Source of the DNA: UBA1046 sp012511325
Lineage (GTDB): Bacteria; Bacillota; Clostridia; Saccharofermentanales; DTU023
Reading direction: 5' to 3'
Assembly (NCBI GenBank): GCA_050951925.1
Contig: JBMNJZ010000001.1
Span: forward strand, 124,001-188,000
DNA: 64,000 nt
The number at the start of each line of letters is the position of its first letter. Positions within the stretch are counted from its first letter, which is position 1. The translations under genes and the position numbers were made by a program. Positions 17,983 through 26,228 of the stretch are shown piece by piece. The notes beneath the pieces were generated by a model. It saw nothing but the letters and a program-made list of their open reading frames with translations, had not been told where the DNA came from and searched no databases.

Positions 17983-19077
17983 TCAATCAATATAGACCAA
18001 ACCGTTAATCCTTTTTATGCCCAGACCCGGTTCATCAGATAAGCTGATATTCGCTTCCTCAAAAACAGCGCCTCCTTCGATCGGATCTTCCGCGCAGAGA
18101 ACAGGGCCGTCTAAATCTATTTTAGTAATAATATTCCGTCTCGCTGAAGCTAAGTGTACAGCGGCTGTAATGCTTACTTTTGTTTCCAACATACAACCAA
18201 GCATACACTCAACATTATACATCTCCGCCAAATTGCAGATTTGCAAAGCCTGCCTCAAGCCGCCTGTTTTCATCAGTTTAATATTAATCATATCGCAAGC
18301 ATTGTTAATTAATAATTGATTTGCATCTTGCGGGGAATAAACGGATTCATCAGCCATAACAGGAATCATGACATGCTCTGTTACATATTTTAAGCCGGCA
18401 ATGTCTTGCTGGATAACCGGCTGTTCTACAAATTCTATATCAAGGCCGGATCGATCCATCTCATTTAAAATAGTGACAGCTTCTTTCGGCTTCCAGCCTT
18501 GATTGGCATCAATACGCAACGCTGCATCAAAACCGATAGCTTCACGAATTTTAGTCATTCTTTCGATATCTTTGTTTGCGTCTTTTCCGACCTTAATCTT
18601 TAGTGTTTGATAGCCGCGTTTTACGGCATCCAAACTATCCCGAACCATTTCCTCAGGTTCATTTACACTGATGGTAATATCGGTTTCAATGGCTTTTCCG
18701 TCCCCGCCCAAAATTCGATAAAGCGGCACATTTAGAGATTGGGCGAAAAGATCAAACAATGCCATATCAACAGCAGCTTTGGCACTAGTGTTATGTTGAA
18801 TGGATTTGTACACGCGGCACAGTAATTCATCAAAATCTTTAATCGATTTCCCTACAATAGAGGGTGCAATATGTTCTTTAATAGCGGCAATATTCGCGCC
18901 CATCGTATCCCCGGTCACTAAACCGGTTGGCGGAGCTTCTCCATAACCGATATGTCCTGAATCTGTATGAATTTCAATAATTAGGTTTTTGATGCTTTCG
19001 ACAGTCCGAACCGCTGTTTTAAACGGTGTTTTTAACGGCACAGATAATGTAGCCAAACGTATTGCTGTTATTTTCAT
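17983..19077 (-). CDS. Dipeptide epimerase (enolase superfamily, L-Ala-D/L-Glu epimerase-like)
   Basis: Enolase-superfamily enzyme that inverts the alpha carbon of a dipeptide residue. The catalytic pieces are present: the KxK motif LKIKVG near residue 160, RIDANQGW near 185, EQPV near 213, ADESV near 237 and NIKLMKTGG near 262. I start at 19077 (MKITAIRL), where GGTGG sits five bases upstream; earlier in-frame starts lack this. It is the last gene of a unit with a serine hydrolase and a transporter, consistent with salvage of murein or other D-residue dipeptides. Exact dipeptide specificity is not readable. Confidence 0.88.
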   Translation of the reverse strand: MKITAIRLATLSVPLKTPFKTAVRTVESIKNLIIEIHTDSGHIGYGEAPPTGLVTGDTMGANIAAIKEHIAPSIVGKSIKDFDELLCRVYKSIQHNTSAKAAVDMALFDLFAQSLNVPLYRILGGDGKAIETDITISVNEPEEMVRDSLDAVKRGYQTLKIKVGKDANKDIERMTKIREAIGFDAALRIDANQGWKPKEAVTILNEMDRSGLDIEFVEQPVIQQDIAGLKYVTEHVMIPVMADESVYSPQDANQLLINNACDMINIKLMKTGGLRQALQICNLAEMYNVECMLGCMLETKVSITAAVHLASARRNIITKIDLDGPVLCAEDPIEGGAVFEEANISLSDEPGLGIKRINGLVYID

Positions 19078-19180
19078 TTTGTCCACCATAGAAAAAACGG
19101 TGCGATTAAGATGAAACACTGGTCCTTGAACTTACGTTTAATAACCGGGGATCATACATATTCAACACCGTTTAAAAATT

Positions 19181-19966
19181 TTAATTACTCTCATTCATAA
19201 AATAGTCATAGGCCATTTTCGAAATGCAAGCAATTGTTTCACGGCCATGTTCATTAGAACTCATTCCAGCGGTTAAAACAATAATCAAATAGCTCTTCCC
19301 ATCATCCAAGTAAACAATGCCGGCATCATGCTCTAAAAAATCAAGATCGCCGGTTTTATGGGCAATTACTGTTTCTTCAGGCAAATAACGATCAAGGCGG
19401 CCACGCACTTGCTGCCTTTTTAAAATATCGAGCATTTCATCTTTATACTGTTGCTCAATATTCTTATCATACAAAATGTGCTTTAGCATGATGGAAATCT
19501 CCGCGGCAGTAATAAAATTATCATTGCCCCTTTTTCTGGCTTCGCCATCCATCATATATCGCCCGAGATGAGTTTCTTGCAAAGAAAGAGAAGTGATATG
19601 CTGATTAATCCTCTCCATGCCTAAGGTATCAATTAGAATATTGGTGGCTAAATTATCACTGACAATAATCATCAATGTGCAAAGCTCGCGATATGAAAAT
19701 TGATGTTCCGGGGAGAGCTCTTTTAATATGCCGTCTCCACCGGTTTTAGGAAAATCTTTCAATGAAACTCTGTCTTCCGGATCCAAATTCCCATTTTGCA
19801 CCTCATTAAACAGAGTCAGCATAATGGCAAGTTTAATTGTACTGGCAGATGGAAATACTCTGTCGGCTTCAATTTCAACCAGGCGGTTGCCGTCCAGGTT
19901 CTCCACCAAGACGGCAACTTTACCCGGTTCATCTTCTAAAAATTCCAGAATTCTATTTTGTAACAC
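19181..19966 (-). CDS. Class A beta-lactamase-fold serine hydrolase without signal peptide
   Basis: Serine acylating enzyme of the beta-lactamase2 type. Motif 1 is SASTIK (Ser42, Lys45), motif 2 is SDN (103-105), and motif 3 is KTG (204-206). The omega-loop region RYMMDGEARKRGNDN lacks the ExxLN of true class A enzymes, so the deacylating Glu166 equivalent appears absent and antibiotic hydrolysis is unlikely. There is no signal peptide, so it should be cytosolic, which is unusual for this fold. It sits between a transporter and a dipeptide epimerase; a cytosolic peptidase or amidase role on imported dipeptides is inferred. Confidence 0.85.
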   Translation of the reverse strand: MLQNRILEFLEDEPGKVAVLVENLDGNRLVEIEADRVFPSASTIKLAIMLTLFNEVQNGNLDPEDRVSLKDFPKTGGDGILKELSPEHQFSYRELCTLMIIVSDNLATNILIDTLGMERINQHITSLSLQETHLGRYMMDGEARKRGNDNFITAAEISIMLKHILYDKNIEQQYKDEMLDILKRQQVRGRLDRYLPEETVIAHKTGDLDFLEHDAGIVYLDDGKSYLIIVLTAGMSSNEHGRETIACISKMAYDYFMNESN

Positions 19967-19971
19967 AATAA

Positions 19972-21276
19972 CTACCCTAAGATAAATGACATAACGGTGA
20001 CCAGAATTAACGAGCCGGCAACAACGGTCAAACCATATTTAACCATGTTCTTCACATCTTTGGAGCGAGCTAAACCCATTTGACCGATCATGTCCGCTTC
20101 CGGATAGGCAAATGAGGTAATCTGGCCGGAAACCAATAAAATCAAGGCCCATAAGTTCATGGAAATGCCGAGATTACTTACCACGCCACTGAACATATTA
20201 TCCATAACTATATTATCTGCCGTAGCGGCTCCGCCGATTCCGAAAATACCGGTTAAAGTGGAAACAACAGCAAATCCTGCTTTGCCCGCTGAATCAATCA
20301 GTGGGTTTAATAGTTCCACCAATCTGTCGAATGCGCCGGCGCCGGCGATAAACTCAATGAAGGGATTGAATAGGATGAACATGATGAACAGCCACATTAA
20401 TCTGGAAGCACCCTGAATAAATGTATCAATTAATTCATTCGTTTTCATATCTGAGAAAATGCCGGTCACAATAGCTGAAATGGTAATAACCACAATTGCG
20501 TAAGAAGCACCGCCTTTAATGACGATTCCGTAGGCAATCATAGCGACAATGGCTAAGGTGAAGGCCAATGTGGCTCTTTTTGTTGACTGAGTGGGCTTAT
20601 AATCGACATCAGTATCAGTTTTTTCTTCGATATCGTATGAATATACGCCGATCGTTTTCTTTTGTGTGCGCAACGCAAAAAAGAATGTGACCAAATACAC
20701 TACCAGCGCCAAGGGAATACCGGCACTAACCAAATACGTTCCATAGGAAAGTTTCGTCAATTCCATAATCGTAACAACTTGCGGGGTGTAAGGGCCCAGA
20801 AACATTCCGGTTAAGCCGGCACCCAGAAAGCATGTTGCGACAACGGAAGGAGTAAGACCGACGACTGCTACCAACGGGATAATGATAGGGGCAATGATAG
20901 CATTGGCACCGGCCAATGTTCCCAATAAAGCCACTAAAATCGTAGAAGAAAGCATAGTGGTGATAACTGCACGCTTTTCAGTCTTTACGCCGATTTTATT
21001 GACTAAACCCCGAACGAAAAATTCAGCTACACCGGATTTTTGCAAAACTGCGCCTAAACCGGCACCGAGCATAATAATCAAACCGATCATACCAAGGAAT
21101 GATCCGAGAGATGCTCCGATAACGCCACCGAATGACGAAAAGGGTTGTTGTGTCAGTATCGCACTGAAAATTACACAAATAAATACGTTTAATACTGCGT
21201 TCAATTCCGTGAAAGATAGTATTACATATAGGACTAGCGGAATTAGTGCGAAGATAGGGTCAATACCGAAAATCAT
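19972..21276 (-). CDS. Ion-transporter-superfamily membrane permease (NhaC/GntP-like)
   Basis: Polytopic membrane protein of 434 residues with about ten to eleven hydrophobic segments. The re-entrant-looking Gly-rich motifs GTLAGANAIIAPIIIPL (about 113-130) and GIFGIGGAATADNIVMDN (about 345-362) form the two-fold pattern of the ion transporter superfamily. A charged cytoplasmic loop lies near 205-230. It is the first gene of a three-gene unit, only five bases before the hydrolase gene. The context suggests uptake of a small peptide or amino acid rather than simple sodium/proton exchange, but the substrate is inferred from neighbours only. Confidence 0.82.
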   Translation of the reverse strand: MIFGIDPIFALIPLVLYVILSFTELNAVLNVFICVIFSAILTQQPFSSFGGVIGASLGSFLGMIGLIIMLGAGLGAVLQKSGVAEFFVRGLVNKIGVKTEKRAVITTMLSSTILVALLGTLAGANAIIAPIIIPLVAVVGLTPSVVATCFLGAGLTGMFLGPYTPQVVTIMELTKLSYGTYLVSAGIPLALVVYLVTFFFALRTQKKTIGVYSYDIEEKTDTDVDYKPTQSTKRATLAFTLAIVAMIAYGIVIKGGASYAIVVITISAIVTGIFSDMKTNELIDTFIQGASRLMWLFIMFILFNPFIEFIAGAGAFDRLVELLNPLIDSAGKAGFAVVSTLTGIFGIGGAATADNIVMDNMFSGVVSNLGISMNLWALILLVSGQITSFAYPEADMIGQMGLARSKDVKNMVKYGLTVVAGSLILVTVMSFILG

Positions 21277-21668
21277 AAAAACGCCTCCCCTTAAAAAATA
21301 TTATATAGTTTGATTCCGGATATAACATGTATAATCCGGGACTTTGTTAAATTTTACCACGAAAAGAATTAAAGCTAAAGAAAAATTAAGCGCCAAGGGG
21401 GGAATCAAAAACCGCAAGAGCATTAAAAGACATCAATAAAGAAGTATAAAACAAGTACAACTGATTTATACTGTTTCACATAGACCGATCACATGGATGC
21501 GACATATTTTTCAGATTAGTTTCGCAGTCCGCTTTGCAGTGCGCATTGGTGTGACCGTGGGAGGTAATTTGTTTTGACCATCCGCAGGCAAACAGGTATT
21601 CTTGATAGTACATCGCTGAAATCAGGCGAGGATGCAGTTTATGTTAATTGGTCCGGGAGGTTGGTTAA
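21277..21668. other. Intergenic region upstream of the transporter unit and purC
   Basis: A 392-base divergent spacer. It holds an inverted repeat CCGGAT (21316-21321) / ATCCGG (21334-21339) upstream of the minus-strand transporter gene and a purC promoter at the right end. I see no purine riboswitch, small RNA or small coding frame. Confidence 0.5.
21574..21602 (+). promoter_or_regulatory. Probable purC promoter
   Basis: TTGACC (21574-21579), a 17-base spacer and TATTCT (21597-21602), 66 bases before the purC start codon. Spacing is ideal and each box deviates from consensus by only one or two bases. Confidence 0.5.
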
Positions 21669-22352
21669 ATGAGAAAGGTCTACACGGGAAAAACTAAAGA
21701 TGTTTATGTTCTGGATAACGGCAATTACTGCCTGCAGTTCAAAGATACGGTAACCGGCAGTGACGGAGTATTTGACCCGGGCGCCAATACCGTAGGCCTG
21801 ACGATCGATGGTATCGGTCAGCTCAATCTCGCGGTCAGCAAGATGTTCTTCGAGCTGTTGGCGGACAAAGGCATTGCCACGCATTATCTTTCCTCCGATC
21901 TCGGCACAGGGCGGATGGAAGTGGTGCCTACTACTTTCTTCGGTCAGGGCGTCGAGGTCATCTGCCGCTATCGCGCTGTAGGCAGCTTTTATCGCCGTTA
22001 CGGCAAATATATTGACGAAGGCGCTCCGCTTGACGCCTACGTGGAAGTTACTCTGAAAGATGATGACCGCAACGATCCGCTGATCACGGCTGAGGGCTTG
22101 GAAGCTCTGGGCATCATGAGCCGTGAAAGATTCGAGGAGCTGGTGGTACTGACACGCCAAATCACAGCTGTCGTTGCCGCTAAGCTCAAGAGCAAGGGTC
22201 TGGAGCTGTATGATATTAAATTTGAATTCGGACTGTCTCCCAGGCAGGAGCTGCTGTTAATCGATGAGATTTCCTCGGGCAATATGCGCGCTTATAAAGA
22301 TGGCAACCGGGTCGATCCTAAGGAGCTGTCCCGCCTATTGTTAGCGGACTGA
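21669..22352 (+). CDS. purC: Phosphoribosylaminoimidazole-succinocarboxamide (SAICAR) synthase
   Basis: ATP-dependent joining of aspartate to CAIR in purine synthesis. The 227-residue protein begins MRKVYTGKTKDVYVL and carries the family signatures VICRYRAVGSFYRRYG (about 98-113) and LYDIKFEFGL near 181, followed by LLIDEISSGNMR. A GGGAGG site precedes the ATG. It stands alone here, without other pur genes, and is followed by proS on the same strand. Confidence 0.95.
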   Translation: MRKVYTGKTKDVYVLDNGNYCLQFKDTVTGSDGVFDPGANTVGLTIDGIGQLNLAVSKMFFELLADKGIATHYLSSDLGTGRMEVVPTTFFGQGVEVICRYRAVGSFYRRYGKYIDEGAPLDAYVEVTLKDDDRNDPLITAEGLEALGIMSRERFEELVVLTRQITAVVAAKLKSKGLELYDIKFEFGLSPRQELLLIDEISSGNMRAYKDGNRVDPKELSRLLLAD

Positions 22353-22437
22353 GGGCCGGCGTGTCCGGCTCACAGGCAGGGCGGCTTATAATTCAGAAAT
22401 ATGATGGAATGAGATTATATCGGCGGGGAGTGTAAAT

Positions 22438-24159
22438 ATGCGTTTATCCAAGGGTTACTTTTTTACTTTGAGAGAAGATCAGCATGACGAGGAATCGGCC
22501 AGCGGCAATTTGATGGTGCGGGCGGGCATGATCAAAAAAAGTTCAGCCGGGATTTATATGATGCTCCCGCTGGGTCTTCTGGCCAAGCGCAAGGTTGAGC
22601 GCATTATTCGCGAGGAAATGAATGCGATCGACTCGCATGAATTGGTCATGCCGGCACTGATACCGGAAGAAGTCTATATCGATTCCGGCCGCCGGGAGAC
22701 ATTTGGCAACAGCATGTTCAGCCTGCATGACCGCTTCCAGCGCCCGTTCGTGCTGGGACCGACGCATGAGGAACTGTTTGCCTCCGCTGCCCGTATGCAT
22801 ATACGTTCCTATAAAGATCTCCCGCTCAGCCTGTATCAGTTCCAAAGCAAGTACCGGGATGAGCCAAGACCTCGCTTCGGTTTGATCAGAGTGCGAGAGT
22901 TCACCATGAAAGATGCTTATACTTTTGACCGCGATCTGGAAGGGCTGGATGTCGCCTATGGCAAGATGTTCCAAGCTTACAAAAATATCTTTGACCGCCT
23001 GCATCTCGATTATGTGATCGTGACAGCGGATACCGGCGTGATGGGCGGTCTGCTGTCCGAGGAATTCCAGGCTCTGTCGCCGATCGGCGAAGATATTCTG
23101 GTGATTGACGATGAGAATAAATACGCGACCAATATCGAAGTCACACCCTGCATTTTAGAGGGCACAGCCTCTGCTGAAGAAAAGCGACCTCACAGCAAAG
23201 TATCTACACCTGGTGCTAAAACAATCGAACAGGTTACCGCTTTATTTGATCTGCCGGCAACAATGTTCGTCAAAACCATGATCTATAATGTCGACGGCGA
23301 ACTCTATGCGGTCTGCGTCCGCGGCGATCGCGATGTCAATGAGACCAAATTGAGAAAGCTAGTGGGTGGCTTTGAGAGCGCGCTGGCCACAGCGGATGAG
23401 ATTGAGCGTGTGACGGGAGCTCCGGTGGGCTTTGCCGGCCCGATTGGCCTGGAGATTCCGCTCTTGGTTGATCAGGAGATCAGCTTGATGAGGAATTTTA
23501 TCACCGGTGCCAATGAGGCCGATCAGCATCTGATTGATGTCAACCTGGACGATTTCCCGGAGCATCGGATAGCTGATCTGCGCATGATCGCACTCGGTGA
23601 CCGCTCGATCAAGGGAGGAAAGATCCGCTTTGCCCGCGGTATTGAGGTCGGCAACACTTTCAAGCTGGGCACAAAATATGCCGAGGCGATGGATGTCTAC
23701 TATACGGATCAGGACAATGTCCGTCGACCAGTCTTTATGGGCAGTTACGGTATCGGCCCGGCGCGCTGTCTGGCAGCAATAGTCGAGCAAAATCATACCG
23801 AAAATGCAATCCTCTGGCCCAAAGAGATTGCCCCCGTCGAGGTTGCTATTGTCGTAGTCAATATTAATAATGCTGAGCAGATGCAAGTGGCTGATGAGCT
23901 ATATGAACTTTTGACCCGGCAGGGATATGATGTGATGCTGGATGACAGGGATGAGCGCGCCGGCGTCAAGTTTAATGATATGGATCTGATCGGCGCTTAT
24001 GCCAGAATCACACTGGGACGCGATCTCAAGGACGGCAAAGTCGGGTTTAAACTCCTGAAGGAAGAACAAGAAATCGCAGTACCGGTAGCGGAAGTAGCGG
24101 CTAGAGTCGCGGAAATCTTCGGTGAGCGCGGCAACTATAGGAGAGATCTGTACAGCTAA
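22438..24159 (+). CDS. proS: Prolyl-tRNA synthetase, bacterial type
   Basis: Charges tRNA-Pro. The 573 residues have the class II catalytic core (MVRAGMIKKSSAGIYMMLPLG near 22, YRDEPRPRFGLIRVREFTMKDAY near 140), an inserted YbaK-like editing domain (about 225-390, with FVKTMIYNVDG and RGDRDVNETKL), and a C-terminal anticodon-binding domain (about 470-565). The insertion marks the bacterial rather than the archaeal/eukaryotic-like form. A GGGGAG ribosome site precedes the ATG. Confidence 0.96.
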   Translation: MRLSKGYFFTLREDQHDEESASGNLMVRAGMIKKSSAGIYMMLPLGLLAKRKVERIIREEMNAIDSHELVMPALIPEEVYIDSGRRETFGNSMFSLHDRFQRPFVLGPTHEELFASAARMHIRSYKDLPLSLYQFQSKYRDEPRPRFGLIRVREFTMKDAYTFDRDLEGLDVAYGKMFQAYKNIFDRLHLDYVIVTADTGVMGGLLSEEFQALSPIGEDILVIDDENKYATNIEVTPCILEGTASAEEKRPHSKVSTPGAKTIEQVTALFDLPATMFVKTMIYNVDGELYAVCVRGDRDVNETKLRKLVGGFESALATADEIERVTGAPVGFAGPIGLEIPLLVDQEISLMRNFITGANEADQHLIDVNLDDFPEHRIADLRMIALGDRSIKGGKIRFARGIEVGNTFKLGTKYAEAMDVYYTDQDNVRRPVFMGSYGIGPARCLAAIVEQNHTENAILWPKEIAPVEVAIVVVNINNAEQMQVADELYELLTRQGYDVMLDDRDERAGVKFNDMDLIGAYARITLGRDLKDGKVGFKLLKEEQEIAVPVAEVAARVAEIFGERGNYRRDLYS

Positions 24160-24173
24160 TAAGGGAGTATATT

Positions 24174-24386
24174 ATGGAAGATTCAGTATTGGTCTTTAGC
24201 GGACCATATATTGAGGCGGAGCTGGCAAAAGGTCTTTTGGAAAACAGTCAGATTCCTTTCTTGCTGAGAAGTCAGCATGGAGCCGGTTTTGTCCTCAGAG
24301 CCGGCAATGTCCTGGAAGAATATTATATTTATGTGCGTCGCGAGGATCAGCAGCAGGCTGAGGATGTTCTGTCCGTTCTGAAATAG
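24174..24386 (+). CDS. DUF2007 family small protein
   Basis: A 70-residue protein (VLVFSGPYIEAELAKGLLE near the start, YYIYVRREDQQQAEDVL at the end) matching the DUF2007 pattern, sometimes called a putative signal-transducing protein. It starts 14 bases after proS with a GGGAG site, so it is probably translated from the proS transcript. The function is unknown. Confidence 0.8.
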   Translation: MEDSVLVFSGPYIEAELAKGLLENSQIPFLLRSQHGAGFVLRAGNVLEEYYIYVRREDQQQAEDVLSVLK

Positions 24387-24474
24387 CTCTGAACTTTACT
24401 GACTTGACTAAGGGTGGCTAATCGATTTTCGGGCGCCTTCGTTTAAGGTGGCTATGTGATTAAAGGAGCAGTAA

Positions 24475-26208
24475 ATGCTTAAATCTTATGTCAAACCATA
24501 TCGCATCCGGATTGTCTGGAATGCTGTTATCAAGATGACGGGCACGTTGTTGGAGGTCGTTTTGCCCGCTATCCTGGCTTATATTGTCAATACTGTTGTG
24601 CCGATCAGAAACAGCGGAGAGATTATTTTGTGGGGCGTGATCATGGTGCTGTGTTCCTTTGGCGCCTGGCTGCTCAATACCATTGCTAATCGGATGGCCT
24701 CCCGGACCGCTTCCCTGGCGATCCGGAGTATACGCCAGGATCTGTTCACGCGGTCGCTGACTCTCTCAGCCCGGCAAATCGACAATCTCGGCGTCTCTTC
24801 CCTGGAATCCCGTCTGACCTCGGATACATATATTGTGCATCGTCTGCTCAGCGCCACGCTGCGGATGGGTATTCGTTCCATCATGCTGTTCTTGGGGGGT
24901 GTCATTTTCTGCCTGATTCTCAGTCCGCGGCTGTCTTTGGTATTGCTGGCATTGGTGATTCCTTTGGTCTTGGTTGTGCGAACAGTTTTCCGCAAGGCTG
25001 TTCCACTCTTTCGCCGGGTGCAGCAAAAAATTGATGACATGGTGCAGGTAATCAGGGAGAATATCCGCGGCATCAAAGTCTCGAAAGCTCTGGACAAAAC
25101 CGAGTACGAACAGGGGCGATTCGCTGTGGCCAACGAGGAAGTGCAGACGGCTGAAATAGAGGCTATTGACCAGATTGCCAAAATGTCGCCGTCAGTGAAT
25201 CTGATTTTGTTTTCCGGAGTGGCCTTAGTATTGATCTACGGCGCCCGCCTGGTCAATGACGGGCTGATCCAGACCGGAACTGTAATGGCTTTTCTGTCAT
25301 ATTTTATCCAGATCACAAATTCATTAATGGCTATGAATAGGATGGTCAATGTCTATAATCGCGCTGTTGCTTCCGAGAAGAGAATCGCTGAAGTTTTAGC
25401 ATTGCCGACTGATGCCAATCAGGTCGTTGCCGCCGATCAGATACAGCGACTCCCCGATCCCGATCCACAAGTGCCTGAAGTGGAGTTTCGCAATGTCAGC
25501 TTCAGCTATCTGGGACAGAGAGCCGATCTGAATCAGATCAGCTTTCAGCTGTTCCCGGGAGAAACACTTGGAATTATGGGTGCTACCGGCTCCGGTAAGA
25601 GTACCGTTATACGACTTTTGCTGCGGCAATATGAACTGACATCAGGTGAGATTTTGGTCAGGGGCATTGATCTGCGGCGGATTCCGCCGGCGCAGCTGCG
25701 CGGTTTATTCGGCTGCGTATTCCAGAACGATTTCCTCTTCGCCGGGAGCATTGCGGAGAATATTGACTTCGGGCGCGGTCTGGATGAGGACCGGATCAGC
25801 CGGGCCGGCGAAATTGCTCAAGCAGCTGATTTTATAGCTGATAAGGAAGGACTTGCCTTTGAACTGGCTGCCAAAGGGGTTAATCTTTCCGGCGGCCAAA
25901 AACAGCGATTGTTGTTAAGCCGCGCTTTTGCCGGAACCCCGGAAATACTGATTCTGGATGATGCCTCCAGCGCTCTGGATTTCCGGACTGATCAGAAGCT
26001 GCGCGCTGCGCTGAGGCTTCACTTCCCACGGACAACGCAGATAATCATTGCCCAGCGCATCAGTTCCATCAGGCAGGCAGACCGGATCATGTTTCTGGAT
26101 AAAGGATCGCTGCTGGCTCTGGGCACTCATGATGAACTGCTTGCTTCCTGCCCGCCCTATCGGGAGATAGCCGAATTGCAGATGGGATCCGCGGCTGAAA
26201 TTGCTTGA
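24475..26208 (+). CDS. ABC exporter, permease-ATPase half-transporter with degenerate nucleotide site
   Basis: Type IV ABC exporter half: an N-terminal six-helix membrane domain (about 1-310) and a C-terminal ATPase. Walker A is MGATGSGKST (near 368) and the signature is LSGGQKQR. Walker B reads ILILDDASSALD (near 489), with Asp in place of the catalytic Glu. The H-loop reads IIAQRIS, with Gln in place of His. This is the pattern of the non-hydrolytic partner of heterodimeric exporters. The next gene supplies the canonical site. The exported substrate is unknown; lipids, peptides or drugs are handled by relatives. Confidence 0.92.
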   Translation: MLKSYVKPYRIRIVWNAVIKMTGTLLEVVLPAILAYIVNTVVPIRNSGEIILWGVIMVLCSFGAWLLNTIANRMASRTASLAIRSIRQDLFTRSLTLSARQIDNLGVSSLESRLTSDTYIVHRLLSATLRMGIRSIMLFLGGVIFCLILSPRLSLVLLALVIPLVLVVRTVFRKAVPLFRRVQQKIDDMVQVIRENIRGIKVSKALDKTEYEQGRFAVANEEVQTAEIEAIDQIAKMSPSVNLILFSGVALVLIYGARLVNDGLIQTGTVMAFLSYFIQITNSLMAMNRMVNVYNRAVASEKRIAEVLALPTDANQVVAADQIQRLPDPDPQVPEVEFRNVSFSYLGQRADLNQISFQLFPGETLGIMGATGSGKSTVIRLLLRQYELTSGEILVRGIDLRRIPPAQLRGLFGCVFQNDFLFAGSIAENIDFGRGLDEDRISRAGEIAQAADFIADKEGLAFELAAKGVNLSGGQKQRLLLSRAFAGTPEILILDDASSALDFRTDQKLRAALRLHFPRTTQIIIAQRISSIRQADRIMFLDKGSLLALGTHDELLASCPPYREIAELQMGSAAEIA

Positions 26209-26228
26209 GAGGCAGAAAGAATCGGCAT

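Noticed and set aside
21480..21660. Possible purine riboswitch upstream of purC
   Set aside because: None of the conserved junction sequences of the purine aptamer could be found.
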